From: CALINF01 sp039990395
Lineage (GTDB): Bacteria > Pseudomonadota > Gammaproteobacteria > Pseudomonadales > Halieaceae
Direction: 5' to 3'
DNA length: 64,000 nt
Assembly (NCBI GenBank): GCA_039990395.1
Contig: JBDXFZ010000146.1
Span: 124,001-188,000, forward strand
The notes beneath the pieces were generated by a model. It saw only the letters and a list, made by a program, of their open reading frames with translations. It had not been told where the DNA came from and did not search any database. The first letter of the stretch is position 1. Each line of letters opens with the position of its first letter. The position numbers and the translations under genes are program-made. This document shows positions 52,810 through 61,717 of this stretch, in pieces.

Positions 52810-52890
52810 ATGTCCGCTATTAGGCGAAAGCGGACGTTAGATAGCTTGATTCGGTCGTTGACGGGCTATGTCCGTGTTCACCTCGTGAAG
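52810..52890 (+). repeat. Palindromic cassette-type repeat, copy R15
   Basis: ATGTCCGCTATTAGGCGAAA followed by GCGGACGTTAGAT; right arm ATGTCCGTGTTCACCTCGTG. The leader AAGAATAGACCC precedes it. It occupies the left part of the 415-bp gap 52769-53183; the rest of that gap has no recognisable gene and may be the eroded remains of another unit. Confidence 0.8.
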
Positions 52891-53183
52891 GAAGGGTTCG
52901 TTTCCAGACTTATGACATCACTGTCTCCCGATTTGGGCCTTGGGTGGATTAACGCCTTGCTGGCTCCTACGCCGTACTTCAACTGACTCGTGGAACTTGC
53001 CGATCTCTCATGCTTTTACGAAGACTCATCGACGATATGGTGAGATAACATCGCGCGACCAGATAACAAACATGTGTAGTTATAGGCGCTGTTGTGCTAA
53101 AAATTCATCTCGACTAATGTCCTGAATCGGTGGCTCCTGAGTCACTTATCTGCGGATGACAACCAGAAAACTTGGAGATCCGT

Positions 53184-53729
53184 GTGGATTCAGATCGAAT
53201 AACTCGCTTGCTCACTTTGCTCGCAAATACTGGCGTCATTGTGGGAATAGTCTTTCTTGCGCTTGAGATGCAACAGACCAGTGCGATCGCGACAGCGGAA
53301 GCTAGGCTTGAGTACTCTGCAGGTTGGCGAAGTGTAGATGAGTCGCGACAGGATGAATCCTTTTCCAAGTTACTTGTTAAATCGATAGAAGCCCCAGAAG
53401 AGCTTTCCATGGCAGAGTTCGTTCGGTTGGATGGTTACTACTCGGGCATACTCGATCAAATGCTGAGTGCGCAGACTGCGCGAGCAACCGGGATCGTCGA
53501 GGGGCCATTCGCCGAGGTCGCAAACAGTATTGGTGCTATCTATTTCTCTAACGACTTTGCACGGTCATGGTGGAAGCATGTCAGGTCAGAATGGTCTGAG
53601 CCGTCAGATGGCGGCTTCCAGCAGGTCGTCAACGATGCGATTTCCGCTGGAGAACTTGGGCGCACCCAAAGAATTTACGAAGGCATCATGGGCGAACTGA
53701 CTCCGCAGCCTGAAAGTACAGTTGATTGA
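53184..53729 (+). CDS. Small one-TM membrane protein, array family A-like (member 5)
   Basis: A 181-residue protein. A membrane helix lies at about residues 8-29 (LLTLLANTGVIVGIVFLALE), followed by MQQTSAIATAEARLEYS and a helical domain with ARSWWKHVRSEWSEPSDGGF, reminiscent of the family A C-terminal pattern. The GTG start at 53184 follows GGAG; a TTG at 53172 precedes it. Plus strand, unlike most of the array. Function unknown. Confidence 0.7.
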   Translation: MDSDRITRLLTLLANTGVIVGIVFLALEMQQTSAIATAEARLEYSAGWRSVDESRQDESFSKLLVKSIEAPEELSMAEFVRLDGYYSGILDQMLSAQTARATGIVEGPFAEVANSIGAIYFSNDFARSWWKHVRSEWSEPSDGGFQQVVNDAISAGELGRTQRIYEGIMGELTPQPESTVD

Positions 53730-53952
53730 AAGGCCGAGAGGTGAAAGAAGCTCTTGTGGATGGTGGCACCATCAACAAGCCCTATGAATCTAGACGTGGG
53801 GTATGGGAGCTAAGATAGACTTGGAGAAGTTGATAGGGCAGTAAGCCAGTTCGAGAATTTCTATATTCATTTGGGGGATGATTACAGTGGCGCATGACAC
53901 CCACACACCCACCGACTACAGCCTATGGGTCAGCCCCTGATCATCATCGATT

Positions 53953-53975
53953 CAGAAAGTTAACTTTTCAGAACT
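53953..53975. repeat. AAGTTAACTT-type motif
   Basis: AGAAAGTTAACTTTTCAGAA, a variant of the dispersed palindrome, next to the stop of the gene at 53985. The 255-bp gap 53730-53984 holds nothing else that I recognise. Confidence 0.45.
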
Positions 53976-53984
53976 GTCGATATC

Positions 53985-54797
53985 CTATTTTTCGCTGAGC
54001 CCAGCGGCCTTGTTAATGGACTTATTAAGCAGCGGTAGTTCAACCTGCTTGGCGCAGTCACCATAGATTTCCACTCTGCCAACATTTCGATCTGCAACAA
54101 ATTCGCTTGCTTGCAAACGTGCTTCCTCATCGTAAACAACCAAATTATTAGCTTCAATATTTTCGATAATTTGCTCTGCGTGCAGCTCCAATCTCGCGCT
54201 GCGCGCATCGGCTTCAATCAAAATGTCGTAGTAGCGCAGCCTGTCACTCGATCCCATGTTGGAGGGAGGGAATAATGCTTGCAAACGTGCTTCAACAATA
54301 ATGACATTATTTTGCTCTTTTCTGGCTTCCTCGGTCATCCAAAAATGATCTGAGTATCGGCGCCTCTTTTGCGTATTCATCGTGTCGAGTAGCCCTGAGT
54401 TTAAGGCGGTCTTCCACTCTTCACCAAGCCACGGGCGACTGGGCGACCGTACGACCAACGGAAATGCTCTGTGTCGAGTTAAGATTCCGCCTCCGTAGTT
54501 ACCTGGCGCTCCTGGCCATTTAGCATCGCTGTTTAGTAGCATGTCACCAAGTTCTTTATAGCGAGCCTTTCGGCAGGGTGCCACTGCTAGCCGCTCGTAA
54601 GCATAGTAGTAAACTTGCATCACTTCGTTATTGAAGTCGCCTTCAGCCCGCGCGAGATCTGACCTCATTTGTTGGTCTTCTGTCCACTGACCAACCAGTA
54701 ATGCCCCCCAGATACCGAATACAACAATCAAAAAATCCAACGCCACCGCAAACCAATTTTGCTCATTTACGTGATGAGTTATTCGCCTTAAAAGCAT
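53985..54797 (-). CDS. DUF6090-like one-TM protein (copy 2)
   Basis: A 270-residue protein. The N-terminus MLLRRITHHVNEQNWFAVAL leads into the membrane helix DFLIVVFGIWGALLVGQWTE, with the same position and sense as the protein at 47250 (ELVVIVLGILIAFQVEEW). The rest is helical, with conserved-looking stretches such as ARYKELGDML and PWLGEEWKTALNSGLLDTM. Family function is unknown. Its stop lies next to an AAGTTAACTT motif. Confidence 0.75.
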   Translation of the reverse strand: MLLRRITHHVNEQNWFAVALDFLIVVFGIWGALLVGQWTEDQQMRSDLARAEGDFNNEVMQVYYYAYERLAVAPCRKARYKELGDMLLNSDAKWPGAPGNYGGGILTRHRAFPLVVRSPSRPWLGEEWKTALNSGLLDTMNTQKRRRYSDHFWMTEEARKEQNNVIIVEARLQALFPPSNMGSSDRLRYYDILIEADARSARLELHAEQIIENIEANNLVVYDEEARLQASEFVADRNVGRVEIYGDCAKQVELPLLNKSINKAAGLSEK

Positions 54798-55177
54798 TAT
54801 TTTTGCCTTGTCCTATTACCCTAGAAATAATTCGAATCATCTGCCACGAAACTTCAGCAGGGAAAAATTACCTGAGTATGGATTAGCTAAAAAATTTCTT
54901 CAATCAGACTAAAGACGACAGTTCTTTTCGTAGCGCTCTGTCAAACCTCACACGCTATTTGGTTCTGACGGATCTAATTTGGATACTATTAACTAAAGGG
55001 GAAGAGCCCTTTTTGGATATTGAGTTAGTGGCGTCATAACAAGGAGAGAATGGGCGCTGACCCCTTTTTTCGCTCCCTTCTTGATTGGTGTGATAAAAAC
55101 CTGCACGATGCTTAACACTAACTGCGAACTAAATTAGTCGCCTCAAACTGTAAGACCGAATCTTGGGGAATTGCGCA
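54798..55177. other. Intergenic region between divergent genes
   Basis: About 380 bp without a recognisable gene. It presumably contains the promoters of the divergent genes at 53985 and 55178. A GGGAAGAGCCCTTTTT stretch (near 55000) could be a weak terminator-like hairpin, but it is not assigned. Confidence 0.35.
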
Positions 55178-55852
55178 TTGAAAAATTCAGCACTTTATTG
55201 GTCAGGTGGCCTGGGTTACCGAGTGGTCTCAAACGTCAGTCATTCTTTCTTAACATCGCTGCTACTCGCGGGCTTGCTACTGTCGGGAACTGACCCAGCG
55301 AACGCGCAGGTGGTCAGCCCGGCGCCTTTGGTGTCAATTCCTACCCACGATACATTTTTCGCGTCTATAAAGCAGCTGTGCGGCAAGGCCTTTATCGGTA
55401 AGGTGACCTTGGATAATCAAGGGCCTAGCAGTATGTCTGAAGCACCTTTGGTAATGCATATCAGAAAGTGCACAGATCAGCAGCTACAAATCCCCTTCCA
55501 TGTGGGCGACGATGCATCTAGAACCTGGATAATCACCAAAACGGGTTCGGGCCTTTCACTGAAGCATGATCATCGACAGGCGGATGGCTCGCACGATAAG
55601 TCGACAATGTACGGCGGCCACACCCAGGATGCCGGTTGGGCGCAGGTGCAGTCATTCCCCGTAGACCAGTACTCCAAGGAGCTTTTTGCTCGTAGTGGCA
55701 CTCCACAATCGAGCACCAATATTTGGCAGATGTACATTTACCCCGACGTGTTTACCTATCGGCTTATCCGTGAAGGCCGGGAGTTTCGCGTTGATTTCGA
55801 CTTGAGCCAGGAAACCCCCCCACCCGCTGCACCTTGGGGATATCGAGACTAA
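55178..55852 (+). CDS. Exported protein of unknown function
   Basis: A 224-residue protein with a late signal peptide core (SFLTSLLLAGLLLSGTDPAN, then AQ). The mature domain has two Cys (KQLCGKAF and IRKCTDQQ) and the conserved-looking segments IWQMYIYPDVFTYRLIREG and EFRVDFDLSQETPPPAAPWG. It looks like a known family of secreted hypothetical proteins in gammaproteobacteria, without function. The TTG start at 55178 has GGGGA nine bases upstream; GTG 55223 would give a shorter signal. Confidence 0.7.
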   Translation: MKNSALYWSGGLGYRVVSNVSHSFLTSLLLAGLLLSGTDPANAQVVSPAPLVSIPTHDTFFASIKQLCGKAFIGKVTLDNQGPSSMSEAPLVMHIRKCTDQQLQIPFHVGDDASRTWIITKTGSGLSLKHDHRQADGSHDKSTMYGGHTQDAGWAQVQSFPVDQYSKELFARSGTPQSSTNIWQMYIYPDVFTYRLIREGREFRVDFDLSQETPPPAAPWGYRD

Positions 55853-56055
55853 GCGCTAAAACTTTGGGAAAAATCTTAGCTACTACTATCTGAGCAGCAA
55901 TGCTGTAATCTGCTTGATCACACGTCGCGATTGAAATTCGTATTAGCGCGCTGCCTGGGCAGTAAGCCTAGACGGCATTTTTGGTCCTCCGGAATAAGTA
56001 AGCTCTTAGCTAAATGATGATGGATATTCACTGAGGATGGCGCTTGTATTTGCTG

Positions 56056-56162
56056 AACACTATCGGAATCTCAGGGTAAGTGCGTTCGTTGAATGGAGTA
56101 GGGCGGTTGCCTGAGGGTTTGGGTCTGATTGGCATCGATGTTATAAATTAACTTGTCGATAG
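56056..56162. repeat. Dispersed repeat D, copy 2
   Basis: Matches 42251-42358 with scattered differences and the same TTAACTTGTC end. In plus frame it reads EHYRNLRVSAFVEWSRAVA plus stop, which faintly resembles the C-terminus of a LysR regulator, so the repeat may carry gene debris. It lies in the 368-bp gap 55853-56220; nothing else is seen there. Confidence 0.55.
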
Positions 56163-56220
56163 CCTTTAAGGATATACTCGGTTTTAAGAAGTGAGGAACT
56201 TCCACAGGGGCTAAAGTGCT

Positions 56221-56985
56221 TTGGTGAACAGAAGTCGAATAACTCAAAAAATTCTCGTGCTGAGTTTTTGGCTTGCCTGTGCGCATCCGCTGGTTCTCGC
56301 CCAGGATGGATCCGCTGCCTGTGATCCGAGTATCAGGCAGAATCTCGACCATCCACAAGGCTACAAGGGGCGCGGTGCGGGCCTGTGTGAAGGTGTTTAC
56401 GCCACCGGTGTGTCCAGTCTTGGTATTTCCCTCGCTTCATTGTCCGGGCCGCTCGCTGGAATAGATCTTGGCCAGGCGAAAAGTTACAGTATTGCCTGGA
56501 AGACCGCTTCTTCAAATGACGTTCGAATACGCGCAGACAGCCTTAGACCGCGCTTCTATTATCGTATGGATGCAGTGCGCCCGGGCTCCGACGGGCGCAT
56601 GGTCTGGCAAAACGACATACCAGCCCATAACCAATTGCACACGCGCGAAATTGGCATTCTTGCCAGGCAAAAAAATGCGTCGGGCGAAGAGGTCTATTTG
56701 CCTTTGCAGATAAGTTCTGATGGTCACAGTGCGCCGCTCTTGCCTTATCAGGCGACCGTCATATCGGGTGCAGATATTGAAGAGGTTTATTGGAGCCTCT
56801 CGCAGAACGGGCAATCACTGGTGTTTGAACAGGCTGTAAATCTAAGCCCCTACATGGCGCACCAGCCCATATCCATCCAGTTGGATCAGGTGAATGAACC
56901 GGGAAGCTACCACGTCATCATCACCGCTGTACTGCGTAACGGCATGACCAATTCATTTGAATTTGTTTTCCTGCATGAGCGCTGA
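56221..56985 (+). CDS. Exported protein, first gene of the protease operon
   Basis: A 254-residue protein with a signal peptide (ITQKILVLSFWLACAHPLVL, then AQ). The mature part looks beta-rich: AACDPSIRQNLDHPQGYKGR near the start, FYYRMDAVRPGSDGRMVWQN in the middle, and PGSYHVIITAVLRNGMTNSF at the end. I do not recognise the family. The TTG start gives the best signal peptide. The next gene begins 3 bp after its stop, so it forms an operon with the membrane protein at 56989 and the trypsin-like protease at 58104. Confidence 0.7.
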   Translation: MVNRSRITQKILVLSFWLACAHPLVLAQDGSAACDPSIRQNLDHPQGYKGRGAGLCEGVYATGVSSLGISLASLSGPLAGIDLGQAKSYSIAWKTASSNDVRIRADSLRPRFYYRMDAVRPGSDGRMVWQNDIPAHNQLHTREIGILARQKNASGEEVYLPLQISSDGHSAPLLPYQATVISGADIEEVYWSLSQNGQSLVFEQAVNLSPYMAHQPISIQLDQVNEPGSYHVIITAVLRNGMTNSFEFVFLHER

Positions 56986-56988
56986 TCT

Positions 56989-58125
56989 GTGACTACCGGT
57001 GAGCAACCGACACCTGCACGGCACAGCCTGCGGCCCCTGATTCGCAAGGAGATTGACGAACTGACCGCGGCGGCGCTGGCAAGTGACGAGGTCAGCGAAG
57101 AAACGGCGCGGCGGTTAAAGCAACTATCTGAGTTGGAAAGCAGCCTGCCGAGGCCACCGGCTCACCCGGCACGACGGTGGCCGGTCATTTTGTTGTCCGC
57201 CGGCGTGTTTTTGATCCCGGGGCTGATGATTACGCTCAAGGTCCCCAAGGTCGAAGTGCAGATCAGCGTTGAGGTCACCGAATTGTCATGGAACCAGGCG
57301 CGCTCAGGCGAAATCATGGGCCCCTTGGCGCTGGACAGCCTGGGTGTGAGTTCCTTTACCTCTATATCGCTGCCGCCGACGCGGGATTATGGTGCTGAGA
57401 AACAGCAGCAGGCTCCGGCAAGCTTTCGCGCGGCAAATGGTAGTAGTGGGGGAAAAATCTCTCTGGATACCGTAAGCGCTGATAAAGGCACCCGCGTGAC
57501 CATTTCAAGGGAGCCGGGAGAGTCCCGAGGTGCACTTTATCTGGCAGGTAATGAGACCCAGGCAAATGTCATTCTCAGTGGCGGCATTGCAATGGATTTT
57601 GGTGGCGACCGACTGGATGAGCGCGATTTTGGCCGTGGCCGACCAGCAAAGGTACATGCGGTCGCGCCCTCCAGTCTCGGGCTCGACCTGCGTTTCAACG
57701 ACAAATCTGACGTCGTTTTTCCTGCACACATTATGATCGCTTCGCTATCTCTGCAAAAGATGGAAGAGGCGGAGATTGAAGGCGTTCGAACCCACTTGCC
57801 GGTTTCAACCGTCTTAAACGGGAAAATCTACAATGAATCCATGAATGGCGCTTCCTACGATTTGAGAAAGGGAGAGTGGCTGACCCTGCAAGGTGTCAGT
57901 GGTGAGTTGCGCTCCCTACAGGTAACCGAAAACGGCATTCAACTGGATTTTCATGGCGAAGTAAGCGATGTGGAAGTTGGATCCAGTACCAATAAACGCA
58001 GCCTGATGCCGAACTGGCTTGAGTGGTTCAGTGCCCGTAACAGTGTCCAGATGCTTTGGGGTGCTTTCCTTTGGTTGCTGTCAACTTTATTTGGAGTGAT
58101 TAAATGGTGGAGGCGACCAAACTGA
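56989..58125 (+). CDS. Two-TM membrane protein, middle gene of the protease operon
   Basis: A 378-residue protein. A cytoplasmic-looking charged N-terminus (PLIRKEIDELTAAALASDEV) precedes a membrane helix at about 63-83 (WPVILLSAGVFLIPGLMITL). A large beta-rich, probably periplasmic domain follows, and a second membrane helix at the end (SVQMLWGAFLWLLSTLFGVI) before KWWRRPN. Not recognised. The stop overlaps the start of the protease gene by 22 bp. It may anchor or present its secreted partners at the inner membrane. Confidence 0.7.
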   Translation: MTTGEQPTPARHSLRPLIRKEIDELTAAALASDEVSEETARRLKQLSELESSLPRPPAHPARRWPVILLSAGVFLIPGLMITLKVPKVEVQISVEVTELSWNQARSGEIMGPLALDSLGVSSFTSISLPPTRDYGAEKQQQAPASFRAANGSSGGKISLDTVSADKGTRVTISREPGESRGALYLAGNETQANVILSGGIAMDFGGDRLDERDFGRGRPAKVHAVAPSSLGLDLRFNDKSDVVFPAHIMIASLSLQKMEEAEIEGVRTHLPVSTVLNGKIYNESMNGASYDLRKGEWLTLQGVSGELRSLQVTENGIQLDFHGEVSDVEVGSSTNKRSLMPNWLEWFSARNSVQMLWGAFLWLLSTLFGVIKWWRRPN

Positions 58126-59570
58126 AAATGTCGTTGCGGTTCCTGGTAATGCTGTTGGCTGGCGTCTCCCTGTTGGCCGGGCATCTAAGCGCTCAGGAAA
58201 AGAACATTGATAAGACTTTCCCGAACGTGGTCATGATTGATGCCAGCATTAACGGTACCACGGGCTTCGGGGCCGGCATTGTGGTGGGTGCGCGCGCCGG
58301 CAGGATTTATATTGTCACCGCTAACCATGTCGTCCGGTCGGGGCGGTCAGAGGCCAGTGATATCAAGGTTCGCTTTCACTTTCTGCCCGGTGAAAAGTTC
58401 GACGCCAAACTGCTGGACAACAAGGACCGGGATATGGATGTCGCCATTCTCAGCGTGAATGCGTCTGGTGGCCAGGTTCCTGAGAGTGAGTTCAAATTCA
58501 AAATTTTGGGTGATTCGGACACGTTGGAGCGAGGCAGTGATGTTCATCCTTTGGGCAATCCCGGCGCGAAGGCATGGGGTGTTGCCCTTCGGCCGGAAAA
58601 AGTAGCCAGCCGCAAGGCCACCGAGATTGCATTTCAATCCTCTTACATCCAGGGCGGACATTCCGGTGGTGCCCTGCTGGATGGCTGCGGTGATATTGTC
58701 GGGCTGATTGTTCGCGACAATGCGCCAAACGGCGAGGCCGTGCGGATTGAGTCTGTACTGGAATTACTGAAACAATGGAATTACCCCTTGAACCTGCAAC
58801 TCACGGGCGGTTGTACAGCCTCCGATACCGCTTCATCTTCAAATGCCGGTGATTACGCATCTACCGGGGGCGCAAGAGTTGTTGAACAAAATGAGGATTT
58901 TCCGGTGGAAGTATCTTCTGGCAAGTCACCCAAATTCCGCATCAATACCGCACAGAATGCCGGAGCCTTCATGTTCACAGCCCCAACAAGCTCCTCCTAT
59001 AATATTTCTGTGGTTAGTGACCCGAGTTCACTCGATATTGGTTGGGTAATGGTGGATAACTCGCCAACCAACGAACTGGTTGTAGAGTGCGATAATGACG
59101 AGCCGGTTCGCGGCATCGAACCCTGTGTTGCATATATGAGGGGCGGCCTTCCTTACTACATCGTCGTGAAGAACCTTACCGGGGACGAATCGGGAGAACC
59201 GGCCGCAGCTGTGGAATTCACGATAACAATCTCTGCCGACTTAGAGGCTTCGCTGCCCGCACAGGCATCACCAACGGCGGGCGATATCAGCCTTCGTTAC
59301 CAGGGAGATGAGTGGGGGTGTACGCTTAACTTGGACATTCAATTCGAGAGCAATGGCATGGCCTATTCGCTGAACGCCAATCCGTATCAGATATCAGGCA
59401 TGACGCTGGGTGAGGATTATTACTATATCGACGGCAATATTAGCTGTCCTTCCCCGAGGTGGTCCTGCGCAGGAACTGGAGAAGACAGTATCGTATTGGA
59501 AAACGGCAGTGTGTTTGATATTTTGTGGCAGGGCAATGATGATGAATCCTGCTCCGTCTGGTTGGAATAG
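58104..59570 (+). CDS. Secreted trypsin-like serine protease with C-terminal beta domain
   Basis: A 488-residue exported S1-type protease. After the signal peptide (SLRFLVMLLAGVSLLAGHLS, then AQ), the chymotrypsin-fold triad is readable: His75 (VTANHVV), Asp112 (RDMDVAIL) and Ser187 (GGHSGGALLD). About residues 255-380 form a beta domain resembling bacterial pre-peptidase C-terminal domains (FMFTAPTSSSYNISVVSDPS). A last Cys-containing domain follows (about 395-488). ATG 58104 has GGAG seven bases upstream; ATG 58128 is an alternative. Its two operon partners are probably substrates, regulators or anchors. Confidence 0.88.
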   Translation: MVEATKLKMSLRFLVMLLAGVSLLAGHLSAQEKNIDKTFPNVVMIDASINGTTGFGAGIVVGARAGRIYIVTANHVVRSGRSEASDIKVRFHFLPGEKFDAKLLDNKDRDMDVAILSVNASGGQVPESEFKFKILGDSDTLERGSDVHPLGNPGAKAWGVALRPEKVASRKATEIAFQSSYIQGGHSGGALLDGCGDIVGLIVRDNAPNGEAVRIESVLELLKQWNYPLNLQLTGGCTASDTASSSNAGDYASTGGARVVEQNEDFPVEVSSGKSPKFRINTAQNAGAFMFTAPTSSSYNISVVSDPSSLDIGWVMVDNSPTNELVVECDNDEPVRGIEPCVAYMRGGLPYYIVVKNLTGDESGEPAAAVEFTITISADLEASLPAQASPTAGDISLRYQGDEWGCTLNLDIQFESNGMAYSLNANPYQISGMTLGEDYYYIDGNISCPSPRWSCAGTGEDSIVLENGSVFDILWQGNDDESCSVWLE

Positions 59571-59828
59571 ATGGGTACCGCCAAATAAACCGGCCGATGT
59601 TGATAGAATTGGCCCATGAATGGCACACACAAGTTAACTTGAAGGCATAGAGCCGTTGATTTCCCACAACCTAGTAAAAAGAGCTACATCTCTGCAACCC
59701 TCTGGTATGTCTCAAATGGGTACTGACAAGTTAACTTGAAGCCCTGCTCTGGTGCTAAAAAAGTAAGGCAAAAATCTTCGCTAACTCGGCTCCAGGCCCC
59801 ACTTTGAGCTCTGATTGTCTGATACTTT

Positions 59829-59878
59829 CAATTGTGAACTCCACTTTTAGAGTGGAAATAGGTTAACGTGTCGGAACC
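59829..59878. repeat. Dispersed repeat E, copy 2
   Basis: TTGTGAACTCCACTTTTAGA to GGTTAACGTGTCGGAACC, nearly the same as 30028-30076. It includes the last codons (VPTR plus stop) of the hybrid kinase. Two further AAGTTAACTT motifs lie in the same intergenic stretch, at 59629-59642 and 59722-59740; otherwise the 59571-59862 gap is empty. Confidence 0.6.
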
Positions 59879-61512
59879 TCCTTAAGAGCACTTGCGACGG
59901 ATTTTAGGTCGATAGGCTTAGTAAGAAAGCCATTCATCCCGGATTCCATCGCGAGCTCTTTGTCGGCGTCGAAGGCATTGGCTGTTAGCGCGATAATAGT
60001 CGGCTGTGCTATCTCACTTGCCCGGATCTTTAAAGTAGCCTCGATACCATTCATCATTGGCATCTGTATGTCCATAAGCACAACGTCATAATGATCGGCG
60101 TGGCAAGCCCGAATCGCTTCTATACCATTCGAAACGAGTGTGGCGCGATATCCCAGCTTCCCGAGCATTGCACTTATAATCAGCTGGTTAACCTCGCTGT
60201 CTTCGGCTACCAGAATATGTAAGGGTATTGTGCGTCCCATGTCCGGTGCTATGCAGGAAAGGCTGGTTTTTCCTATGGTTTCAGGTATTCGCGTGGCTGT
60301 TTGTATTGGTATACGAATAGAAAAGGCGGCTCCCTCCCCAGGCGCACTGGCCACCCAAATTCGACCTTTCATAGCAGTGCAAAGACTTTGGCAAATAGCC
60401 AACCCCAAGCCAGTACCGGCATGGGTATCCGTGGTGTTGTTAGCTGCCTGAGCAAACCGATCGAAAATTCGTTCTTGATCCTCCAGTGATATTCCTTCAC
60501 CGTCATCCTCTACTTTGCAGTGCAAGGCTTCGTGGCCCGTTCGATCAACGCTCAGACTTACGTTAACAGAATGGGAACAAAATTTGATCGCGTTTCCGAT
60601 AAGGTTGAAGAGAATTTGTCTCAGACGTTTAGCATCGCTTACTATCCACTCGGGGACGGAGCTGTCTATTTCTATATTAATTACGCTCTCACTATTCTTT
60701 GCTCGAGCCCTCAAAATATCGACGACGTCATTTGCAAGACTATGTAGATTAAATATATCTTCGTAAATCTCGACAGATTCGAATTCGATTTTTGTAAAAT
60801 CCAATACGTCGTTGATCAAGCTCATCAAGCTGCTTCCAGCGTCACGCATTAAGTTTAGAAGTTGTAGTTGGTTTGGGTCCTCAACTGAATCCAAGAGAAG
60901 GTCGGTACACGAAGAAATAGCATTCATAGGTGTGCGAATTTCATGGCTCATGTTTGCCAGGAAAAGCGATTTTGCTTGGTTAGAAGACACGGCCTCGTGT
61001 TTGGCCAGACGCAACTCCATGTGGCTCATGACTTGCCTGGAAAGTCCGAGAAGGCATTTTTTTTCGGCAGCTGTTAACTTCCGTGGGACGCGGTCTATGA
61101 TGCAAATTGTACCCATATTCTCACCAGATTTCGTCTTGATGGGAGCACCTGCATAAAACCGGATATTCGGATCCCTAGTTACTAAGGGGTTATCCTGAAA
61201 TCTTTCATCTATGAGAGTATCTTCTACGATGAACAGGTCATCTTGAAGTATTGCGTGCCCGCAAAAAGAGATCTCTCTTGGCGTCTCCATCACATCTAGT
61301 CCGATCTTTGATTTGAACCACTGCCGATCATCGTCAACAAAGCTGACAAGGGCTATGGGCACAGAGAAAATGTGAGAAGCAATAAAAACGAGGTCGTCGT
61401 AAATATCTTCGGGTAGGGTGTCCAGGACTTTATACTTTTTGAGTGCCTCCAGTCTCGAATGCTCAGAAATGGGCAGGGCTGGCCTATTCATTGAATAGCT
61501 GCTTTGTTTCAA
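59863..61512 (-). CDS. GAF-domain hybrid sensor histidine kinase/response regulator
   Basis: A 549-residue soluble hybrid kinase. It has a GAF domain (about 22-165, VPIALVSFVDDDRQWFKSKI and ISFCGHAIL), a HisKA dimerisation domain with phospho-acceptor His190 (NMSHEIRTPMNA), an HATPase domain (QILFNLIGNAIKF, DDGEGISLEDQ, GTGLGLAICQ), and a C-terminal receiver with Asp481 (VLMDIQMPMMNG). There is no membrane segment. The start is TTG 61512 or ATG 61491, neither with a strong binding site. No cognate output regulator is adjacent. The last codons coincide with repeat E, so the C-terminus may have been altered by insertion. Confidence 0.9.
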   Translation of the reverse strand: MKQSSYSMNRPALPISEHSRLEALKKYKVLDTLPEDIYDDLVFIASHIFSVPIALVSFVDDDRQWFKSKIGLDVMETPREISFCGHAILQDDLFIVEDTLIDERFQDNPLVTRDPNIRFYAGAPIKTKSGENMGTICIIDRVPRKLTAAEKKCLLGLSRQVMSHMELRLAKHEAVSSNQAKSLFLANMSHEIRTPMNAISSCTDLLLDSVEDPNQLQLLNLMRDAGSSLMSLINDVLDFTKIEFESVEIYEDIFNLHSLANDVVDILRARAKNSESVINIEIDSSVPEWIVSDAKRLRQILFNLIGNAIKFCSHSVNVSLSVDRTGHEALHCKVEDDGEGISLEDQERIFDRFAQAANNTTDTHAGTGLGLAICQSLCTAMKGRIWVASAPGEGAAFSIRIPIQTATRIPETIGKTSLSCIAPDMGRTIPLHILVAEDSEVNQLIISAMLGKLGYRATLVSNGIEAIRACHADHYDVVLMDIQMPMMNGIEATLKIRASEIAQPTIIALTANAFDADKELAMESGMNGFLTKPIDLKSVASALKEVPTR

Positions 61513-61717
61513 TTAGAATTTTAGCATGTAAGAATTGCATGCTTTGGTACCTAGGAGTTAGAGAGCTGAAATTGATAGAATCAGTGGAAGAATAAATATG
61601 AGTGTCACCGACTCCTGCCCAGTTTCTACTTTTTCTAAACTTACTCATTGCAAATATTCCCATTAGCCCATTTTGGACTAGCATGCGATCTCGCGGACTC
61701 TTCACTACTTCCATTTA

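Noticed and set aside
45949..52890. CRISPR array
   Set aside because: Repeats are palindromic, about 87 bp, separated by whole genes rather than uniform 30-40 bp spacers, and no cas genes are present.
45949..52890. Classical integron with standard attC sites
   Set aside because: The repeats lack paired RYYYAAC and GTTRRRY ends in the right order (GTTAG occurs internally and only some copies match), and no IntI-like integrase with its extra domain is visible. Kept only as an analogy.
61484..61714. A 76-codon minus-strand frame between the EAL fragment and the kinase
   Set aside because: Overlaps the kinase start, has unremarkable composition and no recognisable domain; could be real but not supportable.
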